Positions 43,589-53,589 of a stretch of DNA of 64,000 nucleotides are shown here, piece by piece; position 1 is the first letter of the stretch; every line of letters begins with the position of its first letter. This DNA is from Marivivens donghaensis (GTDB lineage Bacteria > Pseudomonadota > Alphaproteobacteria > Rhodobacterales > Rhodobacteraceae), in the NCBI RefSeq assembly GCF_011806565.1, contig NZ_JAATOP010000004.1:244054-308053 (forward strand). The letters are read 5' to 3'. The notes under the pieces are model-generated. The model saw only the letters and a program-made list of their open reading frames with translations, did no database searches and was not told where the DNA came from. The position numbers were made by a program, and so were the translations under genes.

Positions 43589-44764
43589 ATGGCTGGAAAC
43601 AACGGAGGCCCTTGGGGCGGCGGAGGAAACCGCGGTGGTTCGAACGGCGGCGATGACAAAGATCGCCAGCGTCCGAACGGCGGTCGCCGCCCGAATGAAG
43701 GGCAAGCCCCCGAGATTGATCAACTGTTCAACAAGGGTCGTGACCGCCTGCGCGTACTGATGGGCGGCGACAACGGCCGCACCGGTAACGGCGGCGGCGG
43801 TTTTGGCGGAGGCAACTCCGGCGGACCCAAGCTCACAGGTGCAACCATCGGAATCGGCGCAGTTGTTGCCGTGCTCATCTGGGGCGCCGCGTCGTTCTAT
43901 ACGGTGCGCCCCGAACAGCAGTCCGTTGAGCTGTTTCTGGGCGAGTTCCATGACACCGGCCAGCCGGGTCTGAACTTCGCTCCGTGGCCGCTGATCACCC
44001 ACGAAGTGCGTTCGGTCACGACTGAAAACACCATCGACATCGGCGCGCAATCGACTGGTGAGGACACCGGCCTCATGCTGACCGGTGACGAGAACATCGT
44101 GGACATCGACTTTCAAGTCGTCTGGAAGATCAAGGATCTGCCCGCGTTCATGTTCAACCTCGCGGATCCCGAAGCGACGATTGCCGCCGTGGCTGAATCC
44201 GCCATGCGTGAAATCGTGGCCCAGTCGGAACTGGCGCCGATCCTCAACACAGAACGTGGCGTGATCCAGACCCGTCTGACCGAAATGGTGCAGTCGACGC
44301 TCGATAGCTACGACAGTGGCGTCGATATTGTCCGTATCAACCTCGACCGCGTTGACCCGCCGCAGCCCGTTATCTCGTCGTTCTTCAAGGTGCAGGATGC
44401 CGAACAGGAACGGGCGCGTCTCCAGAACGTCGCGGACAAGTACTCGAACCAGGTTGTCGCCGAGGCTCGCGGTCAGGCCGCTCAGGACCTCGAAGAGGCC
44501 GAAGCTTACCGTGCCCGCGTGACCAACGCTGCGCAGGGTGAGGCCAGCCGCTTTACCTCGATCCTTGCCGAGTATCAGGCATCGCCGGACGTGACCCGTC
44601 GCCGTATGTATCTGGAGACAATGGAAGAGCTGCTCCAGTCGGTCGATCTGATGATCCTCGACCAGCCCGAAGGCCAAGGGCAGGGCGTTGTGCCTTACCT
44701 GCCGCTGAACGAGCTGCGCAGCAATAACGCCAACCGAACCACCGAACAGGGAGGGTCCAACTAA
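43589..44764 (+). CDS. hflK: FtsH protease modulator HflK
   Basis: A 391-residue SPFH/prohibitin-family membrane protein. A Gly/Asn/Arg-rich N-terminus (MAGNNGGPWGGGGNRGG) precedes one membrane helix (IGIGAVVAVLIWGAASF) and the SPFH domain beginning YTVRPEQQSVELFLGEF. A coiled coil follows with EQERARLQNVADKYSN. With HflC it forms the periplasmic cage around FtsH. Its stop overlaps the hflC start by one base. Confidence 0.96.
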   Translation: MAGNNGGPWGGGGNRGGSNGGDDKDRQRPNGGRRPNEGQAPEIDQLFNKGRDRLRVLMGGDNGRTGNGGGGFGGGNSGGPKLTGATIGIGAVVAVLIWGAASFYTVRPEQQSVELFLGEFHDTGQPGLNFAPWPLITHEVRSVTTENTIDIGAQSTGEDTGLMLTGDENIVDIDFQVVWKIKDLPAFMFNLADPEATIAAVAESAMREIVAQSELAPILNTERGVIQTRLTEMVQSTLDSYDSGVDIVRINLDRVDPPQPVISSFFKVQDAEQERARLQNVADKYSNQVVAEARGQAAQDLEEAEAYRARVTNAAQGEASRFTSILAEYQASPDVTRRRMYLETMEELLQSVDLMILDQPEGQGQGVVPYLPLNELRSNNANRTTEQGGSN

Positions 44765-45639
44765 TGCGTAAGGCATATGTAGCTCTCGGCGCGCTGGTAG
44801 TCGCAGGCGTCATCGCAGCATCGTCGATCTTTATCGTCGACGAACGTGAAAAAGCACTCGTCCTCCAGTTCGGCCAGATTGTTGGCGTGAAGGAAGAGCC
44901 CGGTATCGGTTTCAAAATTCCGGTCATTCAGGAAGTCGTCAAATATGACGACCGTATCCTGAGCCGTGACATGGCCGCCCTCGAAGTTATCGCATCGGAC
45001 AGCCGCCGCATCGAAGTTGATGCATTCGCGCGCTACCGCATTGCGGACGTAGAGGACTTCCGCCGTGCGACGGGCTCGGGTGGCGAGCGTCAGGCATCTG
45101 CACGCCTCGATTCGATCCTGCGTACCGCGATCCGTAAAGTTCTGGGTACTGTGTCGTCGGCTGAAATCCTGTCGAGCGACCGTGACGCGCTCATGCAGCT
45201 CATCCGCGATGTTGCTGCGCCCGAAGCGGATTCGCTCGGTCTCCAGCTGATCGACGTGCGCCTCAAGCGTACCGACCTTCCGCCGGAAAACCTCGAGAAG
45301 ACTTATGAGCGGATGATCGCTGAACGAGAACGTGAAGCGGCAGACGAGATCGCTCGTGGTAATGAAGCCGCTCAACGGATTCGCGCTGGGGCTGACCGTA
45401 CGGTGACCGAACTTGTGTCGGACGCTCAACGTCAGGCCGAGATCATCCGCGGTGAGGCTGACGCCGAACGGACACGGATTTTTGCAGAGGCCTACGGGTC
45501 GGACGCGGAGTTCTTCGACTTTTATCGTTCGTTGCAGGCCTATCGCCGTGCGCTGGAAAGCGGGAATACGTCGATGGTGCTCACGCCGGATAGCGACTTC
45601 TTCAGTTATCTGGAATCTGCAACGGGAAACGCTGAATGA
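44764..45639 (+). CDS. hflC: FtsH protease modulator HflC
   Basis: A 291-residue SPFH protein with an N-terminal signal-anchor (YVALGALVVAGVIAASSIFI) followed by VDEREKALVLQFGQIVG and the coiled-coil EREREAADEIARGNEAAQRI. It partners HflK. The C-terminal part includes YGSDAEFFDFYRSLQAYRRA as in other HflC proteins. It overlaps the DUF2065 gene by four bases (ATGA). Confidence 0.96.
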   Translation: MRKAYVALGALVVAGVIAASSIFIVDEREKALVLQFGQIVGVKEEPGIGFKIPVIQEVVKYDDRILSRDMAALEVIASDSRRIEVDAFARYRIADVEDFRRATGSGGERQASARLDSILRTAIRKVLGTVSSAEILSSDRDALMQLIRDVAAPEADSLGLQLIDVRLKRTDLPPENLEKTYERMIAEREREAADEIARGNEAAQRIRAGADRTVTELVSDAQRQAEIIRGEADAERTRIFAEAYGSDAEFFDFYRSLQAYRRALESGNTSMVLTPDSDFFSYLESATGNAE

Positions 45640-45818
45640 TTTTGATGCTGCTGCAAGCTGCGGCTGGTGTACTGATCGTAGAGGGGCTGGCGTACGCGCT
45701 GGCCCCTAAACTAGTTGAGCAGATGCTCGAACAGATGCGGGAAGTCCCGCTCGAACGTCGTCGCTGGATCGGACTGGTGTCCTTCGCAGCGGGTCTCATC
45801 GTCCTCACCCTCTTATAA
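45636..45818 (+). CDS. DUF2065 small membrane protein
   Basis: A 60-residue protein with two membrane helices (LLQAAAGVLIVEGLAYALAP and IGLVSFAAGLIVLTLL) and a short basic linker (VPLERRRWIG). Matches DUF2065, usually found between hflC and degP. The role is unknown; conserved coupling to hflKC suggests a part in membrane quality control (inference). Overlaps hflC by ATGA. Confidence 0.88.
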   Translation: MILMLLQAAAGVLIVEGLAYALAPKLVEQMLEQMREVPLERRRWIGLVSFAAGLIVLTLL

Positions 45819-45949
45819 CGAGCCGGAGACCGGATTTCACACCCTGTTGAGACTTATGTTTCAAGGGTTGAGTGGACGGCTCCCTTGCTTAGACTCCGGT
45901 CATTACGGGGCGTTTGGGGGCCCCGCTCAAATGGACAAGGAGAGTCCCT

Positions 45950-47404
45950 GTGAAATCGAATGCCTTTGCGCTTGATCGCCGGACCGGTGGCCAAAACTCA
46001 CTCATGGCCCTGTTTCTGGCGGCATTTTTTGTGCTGACGCAGGCAGTCGCCGGACAGGCTCAGGACAATCGCCCTGTGTCGTTCGCCGATTTGGCCGATC
46101 GCGTCAGCCCCGCAGTGGTGAACATCACCACTTCGACGATGGTCTCGACCAATATGGACGGCCAACCCGGAATGCCGGGCAGCCCGTTCGAAGACTTCTT
46201 TAAAGATTTCCAGAATCAGGGTCCGCAGCGTTCGTCTGCACTCGGTTCGGGCTTTGTCATTTCGCCCGACGGCTACATCGTGACCAACAACCACGTCATC
46301 GAAGGCGCGGACGAGATCCAGATCGAGTTCTTTCCGGGTGGTGAAGACCCGCTCGAAGCCGTTCTGATCGGTACTGACCCGAACACCGACATCGCGCTGC
46401 TGAAGGTCGAAGCGACCGATCTGCCCTACGTTTCGTTCGGTGACAGCGACGCGTCGCGCGTCGGCGACTGGGTCATGGCTGTCGGTAACCCGCTCGGTCA
46501 GGGCTTCTCGGTTTCTGCCGGTATCGTTTCGGCCCGTAATCGCGAGCTTTCGGGCACCTATGACGACTACATCCAGACCGACGCGGCGATCAACCGTGGT
46601 AACTCGGGCGGCCCGCTGTTCAATATGGATGGCGATGTTGTCGGCGTGAACACCGCGATCCTGTCGCCCAACGGCGGTTCGATCGGTATCGGTTTCTCGA
46701 TGGCATCGAACGTTGTGACCAAGGTTGTCGACCAGCTTCAGGAGTTCGGTGAAACCCGCCGCGGCTGGCTCGGTGTTCGCATTCAGGACGTATCGCCTGA
46801 CATGGTCGACGCGATCGACGGTCTGCAATCGGTTGCCGGTGCGTTGGTGACTTCGGTTCCCGAGGGTCCGGCAATGGAAGCCGGTGTCGAAGCCGGTGAC
46901 GTGATCCTCACGTTCGATGGCCGCGAAGTCGCCGACACCCGCGAACTGGTCCGCATCGTGGCCGACTCGCCCGTTGGTGCCGAAGTGGTCATGAACGTCC
47001 TGCGTGACGGTGAGAACGTCGAACTGACCGTTGTCCTCGGTCGCCGCGAAGAAGCCCAAGGCGCGATCCCGGCTTCGGCTGAGAACCCGAAGGGTGCTCC
47101 GTCGACCGGCGAGGTGCTCGGCCTGACGCTTTCGGCTGTGAACGAAGATGCGATCGCGCAGTTCGACCTCGACCCGCAGACCGAGGGCCTCGTGATCGTG
47201 GGCGTTGACCCGATGTCGGACGCTGCCGAGAATGGCCTTCAGGTCGGTGACGTCATCACCGAAGCTGGCCAGATGGCCGTGTCGACCGTCGCCGAGTTCG
47301 AAGACCGCGTTTCGGCTGCAAAGGACGAGGGCCGCAAGTCGCTGCTGATCCTCGTGAACCGCGACAACATGGCCCGCTTCCTTGCGCTGAGCCTCGTCGA
47401 ATAA
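45950..47404 (+). CDS. degP: Periplasmic serine protease/chaperone of the DegP/HtrA (Do) family
   Basis: A 484-residue protease. GTG at 45950 has AAGGAGAG six bases upstream and yields a signal peptide (MALFLAAFFVLTQAVAGQAQ, cleavage after AQA-type site). The catalytic triad is His in VTNNHVIEGA, Asp in DPNTDIALLKV and Ser in NRGNSGGPLFN. Two PDZ domains follow (from RRGWLGVRIQ and from GEVLGLTLSA). It is last in the hflK-hflC-DUF2065 block after 131 bp that may carry its own promoter, and a terminator follows. Confidence 0.95.
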   Translation: MKSNAFALDRRTGGQNSLMALFLAAFFVLTQAVAGQAQDNRPVSFADLADRVSPAVVNITTSTMVSTNMDGQPGMPGSPFEDFFKDFQNQGPQRSSALGSGFVISPDGYIVTNNHVIEGADEIQIEFFPGGEDPLEAVLIGTDPNTDIALLKVEATDLPYVSFGDSDASRVGDWVMAVGNPLGQGFSVSAGIVSARNRELSGTYDDYIQTDAAINRGNSGGPLFNMDGDVVGVNTAILSPNGGSIGIGFSMASNVVTKVVDQLQEFGETRRGWLGVRIQDVSPDMVDAIDGLQSVAGALVTSVPEGPAMEAGVEAGDVILTFDGREVADTRELVRIVADSPVGAEVVMNVLRDGENVELTVVLGRREEAQGAIPASAENPKGAPSTGEVLGLTLSAVNEDAIAQFDLDPQTEGLVIVGVDPMSDAAENGLQVGDVITEAGQMAVSTVAEFEDRVSAAKDEGRKSLLILVNRDNMARFLALSLVE

Positions 47405-47424
47405 TTGCCGCACATATCTTCCTG

Positions 47425-47456
47425 AAAGGGCGCCCGTTGCGGCGCCCTATCTTTTT
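47425..47456 (+). terminator. Rho-independent terminator after degP
   Basis: AGGGCGCC and GGCGCCCT (8 bp perfect stem) enclose CGTTGC, followed by ATCTTTTT. Confidence 0.85.
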
Positions 47457-47612
47457 GCGCGAACGGGGCGTATGCAGAGGGCGGCTCCGGTAGCCAGCCG
47501 TCCGCGCCTTCGGGTGGGGTGAATACCGGGTAACTTAGCTTTTTTGCCCCTATGACGCGGCGGATTGGCAATGCGGACACCTCCGAACGACCCGCGTCCC
47601 GCAGGGACAAAG

Positions 47613-48047
47613 ATGAATTATCAAGACCTTACCCCCGTTTTCGCCACAGCGCCGACGCTGAAACTCCGAGCCCGCCGTTTGCGCGAAGGGACCGAGATGA
47701 CCCACGCGGAATCGCTGGAGGCGCTCGCCCACGAATACGGTCTCAAAGACTGGAATACGCTGTCGGCCAAAGCCGCGCCCCCGCCGACCCTGCACGGCCT
47801 CGGTGCAGGGGACCGCATCCCGGGCCCCCACATGAGCAAGCCGTTCACTGGCGTCGTCAAAGGCCTGCGAAGCTCGTTCGCGGGCGTGGTACATCACATC
47901 GTCATCCGTTTCGATGAACCTGTCGATGTGTCGAAGTCGGCGCTGATGCAGATCCCGCGTCACCAAATCCAGTTCGAGATCAACGACGACGGCATCACGG
48001 ACGGCCACACCTCTGACGGGGTGCCGTATCTGGTGTTGGAGCTTTAG
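47613..48047 (+). CDS. Glyoxalase-superfamily-related small protein
   Basis: A 144-residue protein. The N-terminal half (LRARRLREGTEMTHAESLEA, then LAHEYGLKDWNTLSAKA) matches the helical 'glyoxalase-related' domain seen in small alphaproteobacterial proteins, where a short helix pair ends in a DWNTLAA-like motif. The C-terminal half is a beta-rich stretch (GVVHHIVIRFDEPVDVSKSA) I cannot assign. ATG 47613 has GCAGGGA upstream. Its stop overlaps that of the convergent lipoprotein gene by four bases. Confidence 0.65.
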   Translation: MNYQDLTPVFATAPTLKLRARRLREGTEMTHAESLEALAHEYGLKDWNTLSAKAAPPPTLHGLGAGDRIPGPHMSKPFTGVVKGLRSSFAGVVHHIVIRFDEPVDVSKSALMQIPRHQIQFEINDDGITDGHTSDGVPYLVLEL

Positions 48048-48565
48048 ATCCCTAGCTCTTCGCTCGTCAGCGGTACGAGGCCAAGCTCTCGTGCTGTGCG
48101 GATATCTAGCAGCGGGCTATCGAGGCCCTTCTGCCGCTGATAGCTGCGGATGGCATCGGTGGTGCGGCTGTCGAGAATGCCGTCAATCTCGCCTCTAAAA
48201 TGGCCGCGCACGGTGAGCGCGCGTTGGAGCGAGGCCACGAACGGCGCGTCCATACTGGCGGGGCAGACGGACTCGAACAGAACCTCGCGCCGTTCCCGCA
48301 CAATCCGCTGGCGCGTCACGGTGCGGTAGGCGGCAGGAGCCACCACGGTGCCGTCGGTATGCACCTCGGCGGGCTGCACCATGACGTGTTCGGTCACGGT
48401 TTCCAGCACCGCAGGCGTCACGTCGCGGCCATAGCAATGGCCATCGGAATCGTGGCTGATCTGCGCATCGGCAAAGGGCGGGGGATTCGACAAGGGCGGC
48501 AGTCCGTCCGCGCAAGCAGCCAGTACCGGACCCGCAAGTGCGATCAGATAGGCGGGAAATTTCAT
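48044..48565 (-). CDS. Putative lipoprotein with C-terminal peptidoglycan-binding-like domain
   Basis: A 173-residue exported protein. The signal peptide ends in a lipobox (AGPVLAAC, Cys18). A central region has GHCYGRDVTPAVLETVTEHV and the paired phrase VVAPAAYRTVTRQRIVRERR. The C-terminal 60 residues look like a PG_binding_1 domain (LQRALTVRGHFRGEIDGILD, then TTDAIRSYQRQKGLDS). Probably an outer-membrane lipoprotein touching peptidoglycan. Confidence 0.78.
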   Translation of the reverse strand: MKFPAYLIALAGPVLAACADGLPPLSNPPPFADAQISHDSDGHCYGRDVTPAVLETVTEHVMVQPAEVHTDGTVVAPAAYRTVTRQRIVRERREVLFESVCPASMDAPFVASLQRALTVRGHFRGEIDGILDSRTTDAIRSYQRQKGLDSPLLDIRTARELGLVPLTSEELGI

Positions 48566-48688
48566 GGCTGCTCTGCTTTGCCTCTTGTTTCGAGTACCTT
48601 AGCCGACTTTGGCGGCCTCAGGCAAATTTTACGCGATCCGTTGAAACCTACCTATCGAGGGCTGGCGAACGACGCGCGATATACCTAG

Positions 48689-49044
<356 letters not shown>

Positions 49045-49045
<1 letters not shown>

Positions 49046-49737
49046 TGCGTCTCGCTGCGCTCCTTCTTTTGCTGCCGGGCATTGTTCAGGCAGAGGTACA
49101 GGGGGCGCAGCTACTCGCGCCGACGACCCGTTATGGGCATGGTGCGCTGACGAATGGCGAATATGCCATTCTCGAAGTCGAGACCGATAGCGGCTCGTAC
49201 CAGTTCTCGTTCCTTGATGGTGTGTTCGAAGACGAAGCGCCGCGTCTGTTCGACCTGAACGGCGACGGCAATCCCGAAGTCATCACGGTCCGCAGCGATG
49301 AAACCGTGGGCGCGATGATCGACATCTACGGCGAGCTGCCGGACGGCTCGGTCGCGGGCGTGCTGCAGTCGCCGCCTGTCGGTCAGAAATACCGCTGGTA
49401 TGCGGTTGCTGGCATGGGCGATTTCGACGGTGATGGTGCTGTCGAGGTGGCTTTTGTCGACCGTCCGCACCTCGCAAAGACCCTACAGATCGCGCAGGTC
49501 GACGAGGTTGACGGGACGTGGACTTGGACGCCTGAAGCGTCGATTGCCAACCTCACCAATCACAAAATCCAGACGCCCCATATCGAGGGCGGGGTGGATT
49601 GCGACGGAACGCTTTGGCTCGCGAACGGCGCGTGGACGCGGATCATGCAGGTGACGTTCGATGGCACTCAGTACATCGCCACGGACGTCGGCGCTTATGA
49701 CGCCGACACGCTCGCGAATAACTCAAACTGCGAGTGA
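49045..49737 (+). CDS. Exported FG-GAP/VCBS-repeat-like protein
   Basis: A 230-residue protein with a short signal peptide (MRLAALLLLLPGIVQA). Two calcium-binding-like repeats DLNGDGNPEVITV and GDFDGDGAVEVAFVD are spaced about 70 residues apart, as in VCBS/FG-GAP beta-propeller blades. Only two to three blades are present, so it may be a partial propeller. Translationally coupled to ferredoxin (TGATG); convergent overlap of 15 bp with cobS. Function unknown. Confidence 0.75.
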
Positions 49738-50490
49738 TGCCATCACGATCAGCGCGGCGATCTCGCTGATCTGCTGCGTGGCGCCGAGGACATCTCCTGT
49801 CTGACCGCCGATCTTGTTCATCGCAATTTTACTGCACCCGAGTGTCAGCAGGGCCAGCACGACAAACAGCATGATACTGGCCCAAGGCGCGCAGAGCACG
49901 GCAACAGCGAGGCCAGCAATGAGCGCGCCGCCGAAGACTTCCTTGGGCGGGCGACCGACGCTGTGTGAGAGGCCATTGCCCCGCGCGTTGTCATGCCAGT
50001 GCATCAGCGCCACCATAGGCACGCGCGAGGTCGCAGCGGCAACCAGCAGAACGCCCCAGAGGTGCCCAAGCGTCATCAAATAGGACAGCGCCACGAACCG
50101 CGCGAGCAAGCTGAAGCCGAGCGCGAGAACGCCGTAAGTGCCGATGCGGCTGTCCTTCATGATCTCCAGACGGCGCTCGACCGTCCAGCCGCCCCAGAAG
50201 CCGTCGGCCACGTCCGCCAGACCGTCCTCGTGCATTGCGCCCGTGACGACGACCTGCACCGCGATGACGATGATCGCCGCGATGTTGACGGGCACGCCCA
50301 GCCATAGCGCGATGCTTCCTGCCAGCGCGGCGCAGAACGCGGCGGCTAGTCCGGCGATGGGGTAGGCCCATGCGGCCAAGGCACCACGGCTGAACTCTTC
50401 ATCGGCGAGCTTGACGGGCAGGCGGGTCAGGAGCGCGATGGCGATCAGGACATCACGCGGCGCGAAGCGCTTCATGTCGGCATTTGGCAT
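49723..50490 (-). CDS. cobS: Adenosylcobinamide-GDP ribazoletransferase (cobalamin synthase)
   Basis: A 255-residue polytopic membrane enzyme that joins adenosylcobinamide-GDP and alpha-ribazole in late B12 synthesis. The diagnostic motif is [17 protein letters not shown] with [36 protein letters not shown] near the C-terminus is the second conserved block. It is divergent from cobT across 76 bp, which leaves no room for a full cobalamin riboswitch. Confidence 0.95.
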   Translation of the reverse strand: MPNADMKRFAPRDVLIAIALLTRLPVKLADEEFSRGALAAWAYPIAGLAAAFCAALAGSIALWLGVPVNIAAIIVIAVQVVVTGAMHEDGLADVADGFWGGWTVERRLEIMKDSRIGTYGVLALGFSLLARFVALSYLMTLGHLWGVLLVAAATSRVPMVALMHWHDNARGNGLSHSVGRPPKEVFGGALIAGLAVAVLCAPWASIMLFVVLALLTLGCSKIAMNKIGGQTGDVLGATQQISEIAALIVMASLAV

Positions 50491-50566
50491 CGGTGTGACC
50501 TTTCTGACCTTTCATTTGTTGGCACGAGAGTTATTGAAGAGCGATCAAGACTTCAATGAGGACGAC

Positions 50567-51583
50567 ATGGGCACCCCATTTTCCAATCTGAACGAGTTCC
50601 GTGATATTCTCGCACAGTTTTCCGCGATCGATACGGCAGCGATGGACGGGGCCGTTGCCCGCAACGCGATGCTGACGAAACCAGGCGGTGCGCTCGGACG
50701 GCTCGAAGAGATTGCGATCTGGTACGCAGGCTGGCGCGGCAACCCGCGCCCCGCGCTGGAAAAGCCCCAAGTCATCGTCTTTGCCGGCAACCATGGCGTC
50801 TGCGCCAAGGGCATTTCGGCCTTCCCGCCGGAAGTGACCGTGCAGATGGTCGCCAATTTCGAACACGGCGGCGCGGCGATCAACCAGCTGTCCAAAGCGT
50901 TCGGCGCTGAGATGTCGGTCGTTCCGCTCGATCTCGATACCCCGACTGCCGACTTTTCCGAAGGCCCCGCGATGACCGAAGACGAAGTCATCGCCGCGCT
51001 TTCCGCCGGTTGGGACGCCGTGAACCCTGACGCCGACCTGTTGGTCGTCGGCGAGATGGGCATCGGCAACACCACTGCCGCCGCTGCGGTTGCCTACGCG
51101 CTGTACGGTGGCGAGGCCGAAGAATGGGTCGGTCGCGGAACGGGCGTTGATAATTCCGGCCTCAAGCGCAAGACCCGCGTGGTCGAAATGGGCATCCGTG
51201 CGAACCCGTCGACCAAAGAGGACGCGCTCGAAGCGCTCCGCTGCGTGGGTGGACGCGAACTTGCCGGTATGACTGGCGCGATTGCTGCCGCCCGCTATCA
51301 CCGCATTCCCGTGATCCTCGATGGGTTTATCTGCACCGCATCGGCGGCTGTGCTCGAAGTTGCTGCCGAAGGTGCGCTGGATCACTGCATCGCGGGCCAT
51401 GTCAGCGCAGAGGCCGCGCATCCGCGCCTGTTGAAAAAGCTGAACAAAGAGCCGCTGCTCGCGCTCTGCCTGCGTCTGGGCGAAGGCTCGGGCGCGGCGC
51501 TGGCAATCGGCGTGCTGAAAGGCGCGATCGCCTGCCACTCTGGCATGGCGACCTTTGACGAAGCTGGCGTCTCGGACGGTTAA
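50567..51583 (+). CDS. cobT: Nicotinate-nucleotide--dimethylbenzimidazole phosphoribosyltransferase
   Basis: A 338-residue enzyme that forms alpha-ribazole phosphate for the B12 lower ligand. Motifs: [55 protein letters not shown] and [14 protein letters not shown]. The catalytic Glu region is near the C-terminus. ATG 50567 has GAGG upstream; the longer frame runs back into the cobS promoter region. The stop is shared with the convergent antiporter gene on TTAA. Confidence 0.95.
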   Translation: MGTPFSNLNEFRDILAQFSAIDTAAMDGAVARNAMLTKPGGALGRLEEIAIWYAGWRGNPRPALEKPQVIVFAGNHGVCAKGISAFPPEVTVQMVANFEHGGAAINQLSKAFGAEMSVVPLDLDTPTADFSEGPAMTEDEVIAALSAGWDAVNPDADLLVVGEMGIGNTTAAAAVAYALYGGEAEEWVGRGTGVDNSGLKRKTRVVEMGIRANPSTKEDALEALRCVGGRELAGMTGAIAAARYHRIPVILDGFICTASAAVLEVAAEGALDHCIAGHVSAEAAHPRLLKKLNKEPLLALCLRLGEGSGAALAIGVLKGAIACHSGMATFDEAGVSDG

Positions 51584-53511
51584 CCGTCCGCCTGCGGAGA
51601 TTTGGGAGCGTCGCTTTTGCGGGGCTCCCCGATCTTGTCCTTGATCTGCTCCATGGCGCGTTCGCGGCTCTCGATCGACAGTTCGAGCTCCGAGTTCAAT
51701 TCCTGTGCCTTCTTCATGTAGGCGCCGTTCTGGGTCGGCGGCAGATCGGGACGCCAGAGCTCGGCCAGTTCCTTCATCATCGAACGGTCGTGATGATAGA
51801 ACACGGCCTCGGCCTCAGCCGCCTCGTATTCCGACAGACCCAGATTTTCGAGCGCATAACGCCCTGCGCGGAGCGAGCTGTCGAACAGCTCGCGCACGAT
51901 GTCATCCGCGCCAGCCGCGTATAGCTCATAAACATGCTGGCGGTCTCGCGCGCGGGCGACGATGTGGATGTCGGGGCGCATCTTGCGCGCGTCCTTGACC
52001 AGCTTTGTCGCCTTCTCGCGGCCATCGACGGCAACAACCAGTACCTTGGCCGACTGGATGCCAGCGGCCTTCAGCAGGTCAGGGCGGGTCGGATCGCCAA
52101 AGAAGCCTTTGAACCCGAACTTGCGCATCATCTGCACCGTTTCGAGGTCGGAATCGAGGATCACGGTCGAGAAGCCTGCGCTCTGCACAAGGCGGTTCAC
52201 GACCTGCCCGAAACGCCCGATGCCCGCGATGATGACGGTGCCCTGTTCGTCGATCTCGTCCGCTGCGACCTCTTCTGCGTCGGTCAGGTCCAGCTTTTTG
52301 CGGCGGTGTTCGTAGTAGATGAACAGCAGCGGCGTGATCAGCATCGATAGCGCGATGATCAGGATCAGCTTCTGCCCGAGGCCCGGCGACAACGCTCCAA
52401 GGCCCAGCGCGAAGGAGACAAGCACGAAACCGAATTCACCCGCTTGACCGAGGCTGAGCGCAAAGAGCCAGCGGTTCTCCGAACGCAGACGCCAGAAGGT
52501 CGCGAGGGCGTAGAGGATACCGACCTTCACAGCGATCAGCAGCAGCGTCAGCGACATGATCCGCACAGGGTCAGCAAAGAACGCACTAACGTCGAAGCCA
52601 GCGCCGACCGTGATGAAGAACAGGCCGAGCAGCAGACCCTTGAACGGCTCAAGGTCCGACTCCAGTTCGTGGCGGAATTCGGAGTTCGCCAGCACCACAC
52701 CCGCAAGGAACGTACCCAGCGCGGGGGAGAGACCGACCATCTCCATCAGGACCGCAATCGCGACGACCATGAGGAGCGCCAGCGCGGTGTACATTTCGCG
52801 CAGCTTGGCTTGGTGAATGTATCGGAAGACGGGCTTGGTTAGGAAGACACCCGCAAGGATGATCGCCAGCACAGCGCCGAGCGTCACCAGCGTGACGCCC
52901 CAACCGGGCAGGCCCTCAACCAAAGAAAACGCCGCATGGTGGTCGTTGTTGTCGTGAGCGCGCAGCATAGAGCCGTCGGGCGAGAAGTGCACCAACTGCT
53001 TGGTCGCGAGCAGCGGCAGCAGCGCCAGCATCGGGATCACCGCGATATCCTGAGTCAGCAGAACGGCGAAGACATTGCGGCCACCCTGTGTCTGCACGAG
53101 GTTCTTTTCCGTCAACGTTTGCAGGACGATAGCGGTCGAAGATAGCGCAAGGATCATGCCGATCGCGATAGAGTCGAACAGCGTCTCGTTCATCAGATAC
53201 GCCAGACCCGTCAGCGCGGCACCGGTGAGCAACACCTGCATCCCGCCGAGGCCCAGAAGCTTCAGCCGCATGTCCCAAAGGGTGCGCGGGGTAAGCTCCA
53301 GACCAATCAGGAACAGCATCATCACTACGCCGAATTCGGCAAAGTGCTGAAGGTCCTCACTTTCGTTTCCGACAAGGCCGAAGATCGGGCCGATCACGAT
53401 CCCCGCCGCGAGGTAGCCGAGCACGGACCCAAGGCCGAGACGCGCTGCGAGGGGGACTGCAATGACTGCGGCGCCGAGGTAAATCGTCGCCTGAAAAAGA
53501 AATGAATCCAT
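51580..53511 (-). CDS. CPA2-family K+/H+ antiporter (KefB/KefC type) with TrkA-N domain
   Basis: A 643-residue membrane protein. About twelve membrane helices (residues 1-390) contain the family signature [20 protein letters not shown] TrkA-N/RCK domain follows ([20 protein letters not shown] with a GxGxxG). The C-terminus is a charged helical tail. It would mediate potassium efflux coupled to proton entry, gated by nucleotide or glutathione adducts; assignment between KefB and KefC is not possible. No ancillary KefF/KefG gene is adjacent. Confidence 0.9.
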   Translation of the reverse strand: MDSFLFQATIYLGAAVIAVPLAARLGLGSVLGYLAAGIVIGPIFGLVGNESEDLQHFAEFGVVMMLFLIGLELTPRTLWDMRLKLLGLGGMQVLLTGAALTGLAYLMNETLFDSIAIGMILALSSTAIVLQTLTEKNLVQTQGGRNVFAVLLTQDIAVIPMLALLPLLATKQLVHFSPDGSMLRAHDNNDHHAAFSLVEGLPGWGVTLVTLGAVLAIILAGVFLTKPVFRYIHQAKLREMYTALALLMVVAIAVLMEMVGLSPALGTFLAGVVLANSEFRHELESDLEPFKGLLLGLFFITVGAGFDVSAFFADPVRIMSLTLLLIAVKVGILYALATFWRLRSENRWLFALSLGQAGEFGFVLVSFALGLGALSPGLGQKLILIIALSMLITPLLFIYYEHRRKKLDLTDAEEVAADEIDEQGTVIIAGIGRFGQVVNRLVQSAGFSTVILDSDLETVQMMRKFGFKGFFGDPTRPDLLKAAGIQSAKVLVVAVDGREKATKLVKDARKMRPDIHIVARARDRQHVYELYAAGADDIVRELFDSSLRAGRYALENLGLSEYEAAEAEAVFYHHDRSMMKELAELWRPDLPPTQNGAYMKKAQELNSELELSIESRERAMEQIKDKIGEPRKSDAPKSPQADG

Positions 53512-53589
53512 GTGCCGGACCGTCTGTAATCGTTACCTGAAACAGTAACATGAATGCGGAAATGTCGAAATCTGTTCCTAGGTCGCGGG

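Noticed and set aside
41965..43659. 564-codon frame opposite gor
   Set aside because: Antisense to glutathione reductase, whose motifs are complete.
45998..47413. 471-codon frame opposite degP
   Set aside because: Antisense shadow; catalytic triad and PDZ domains support degP.
50491..50566. Cobalamin riboswitch between cobS and cobT
   Set aside because: The gap is 76 bp and lacks a B12-box-like sequence; a riboswitch needs about 200 nucleotides.
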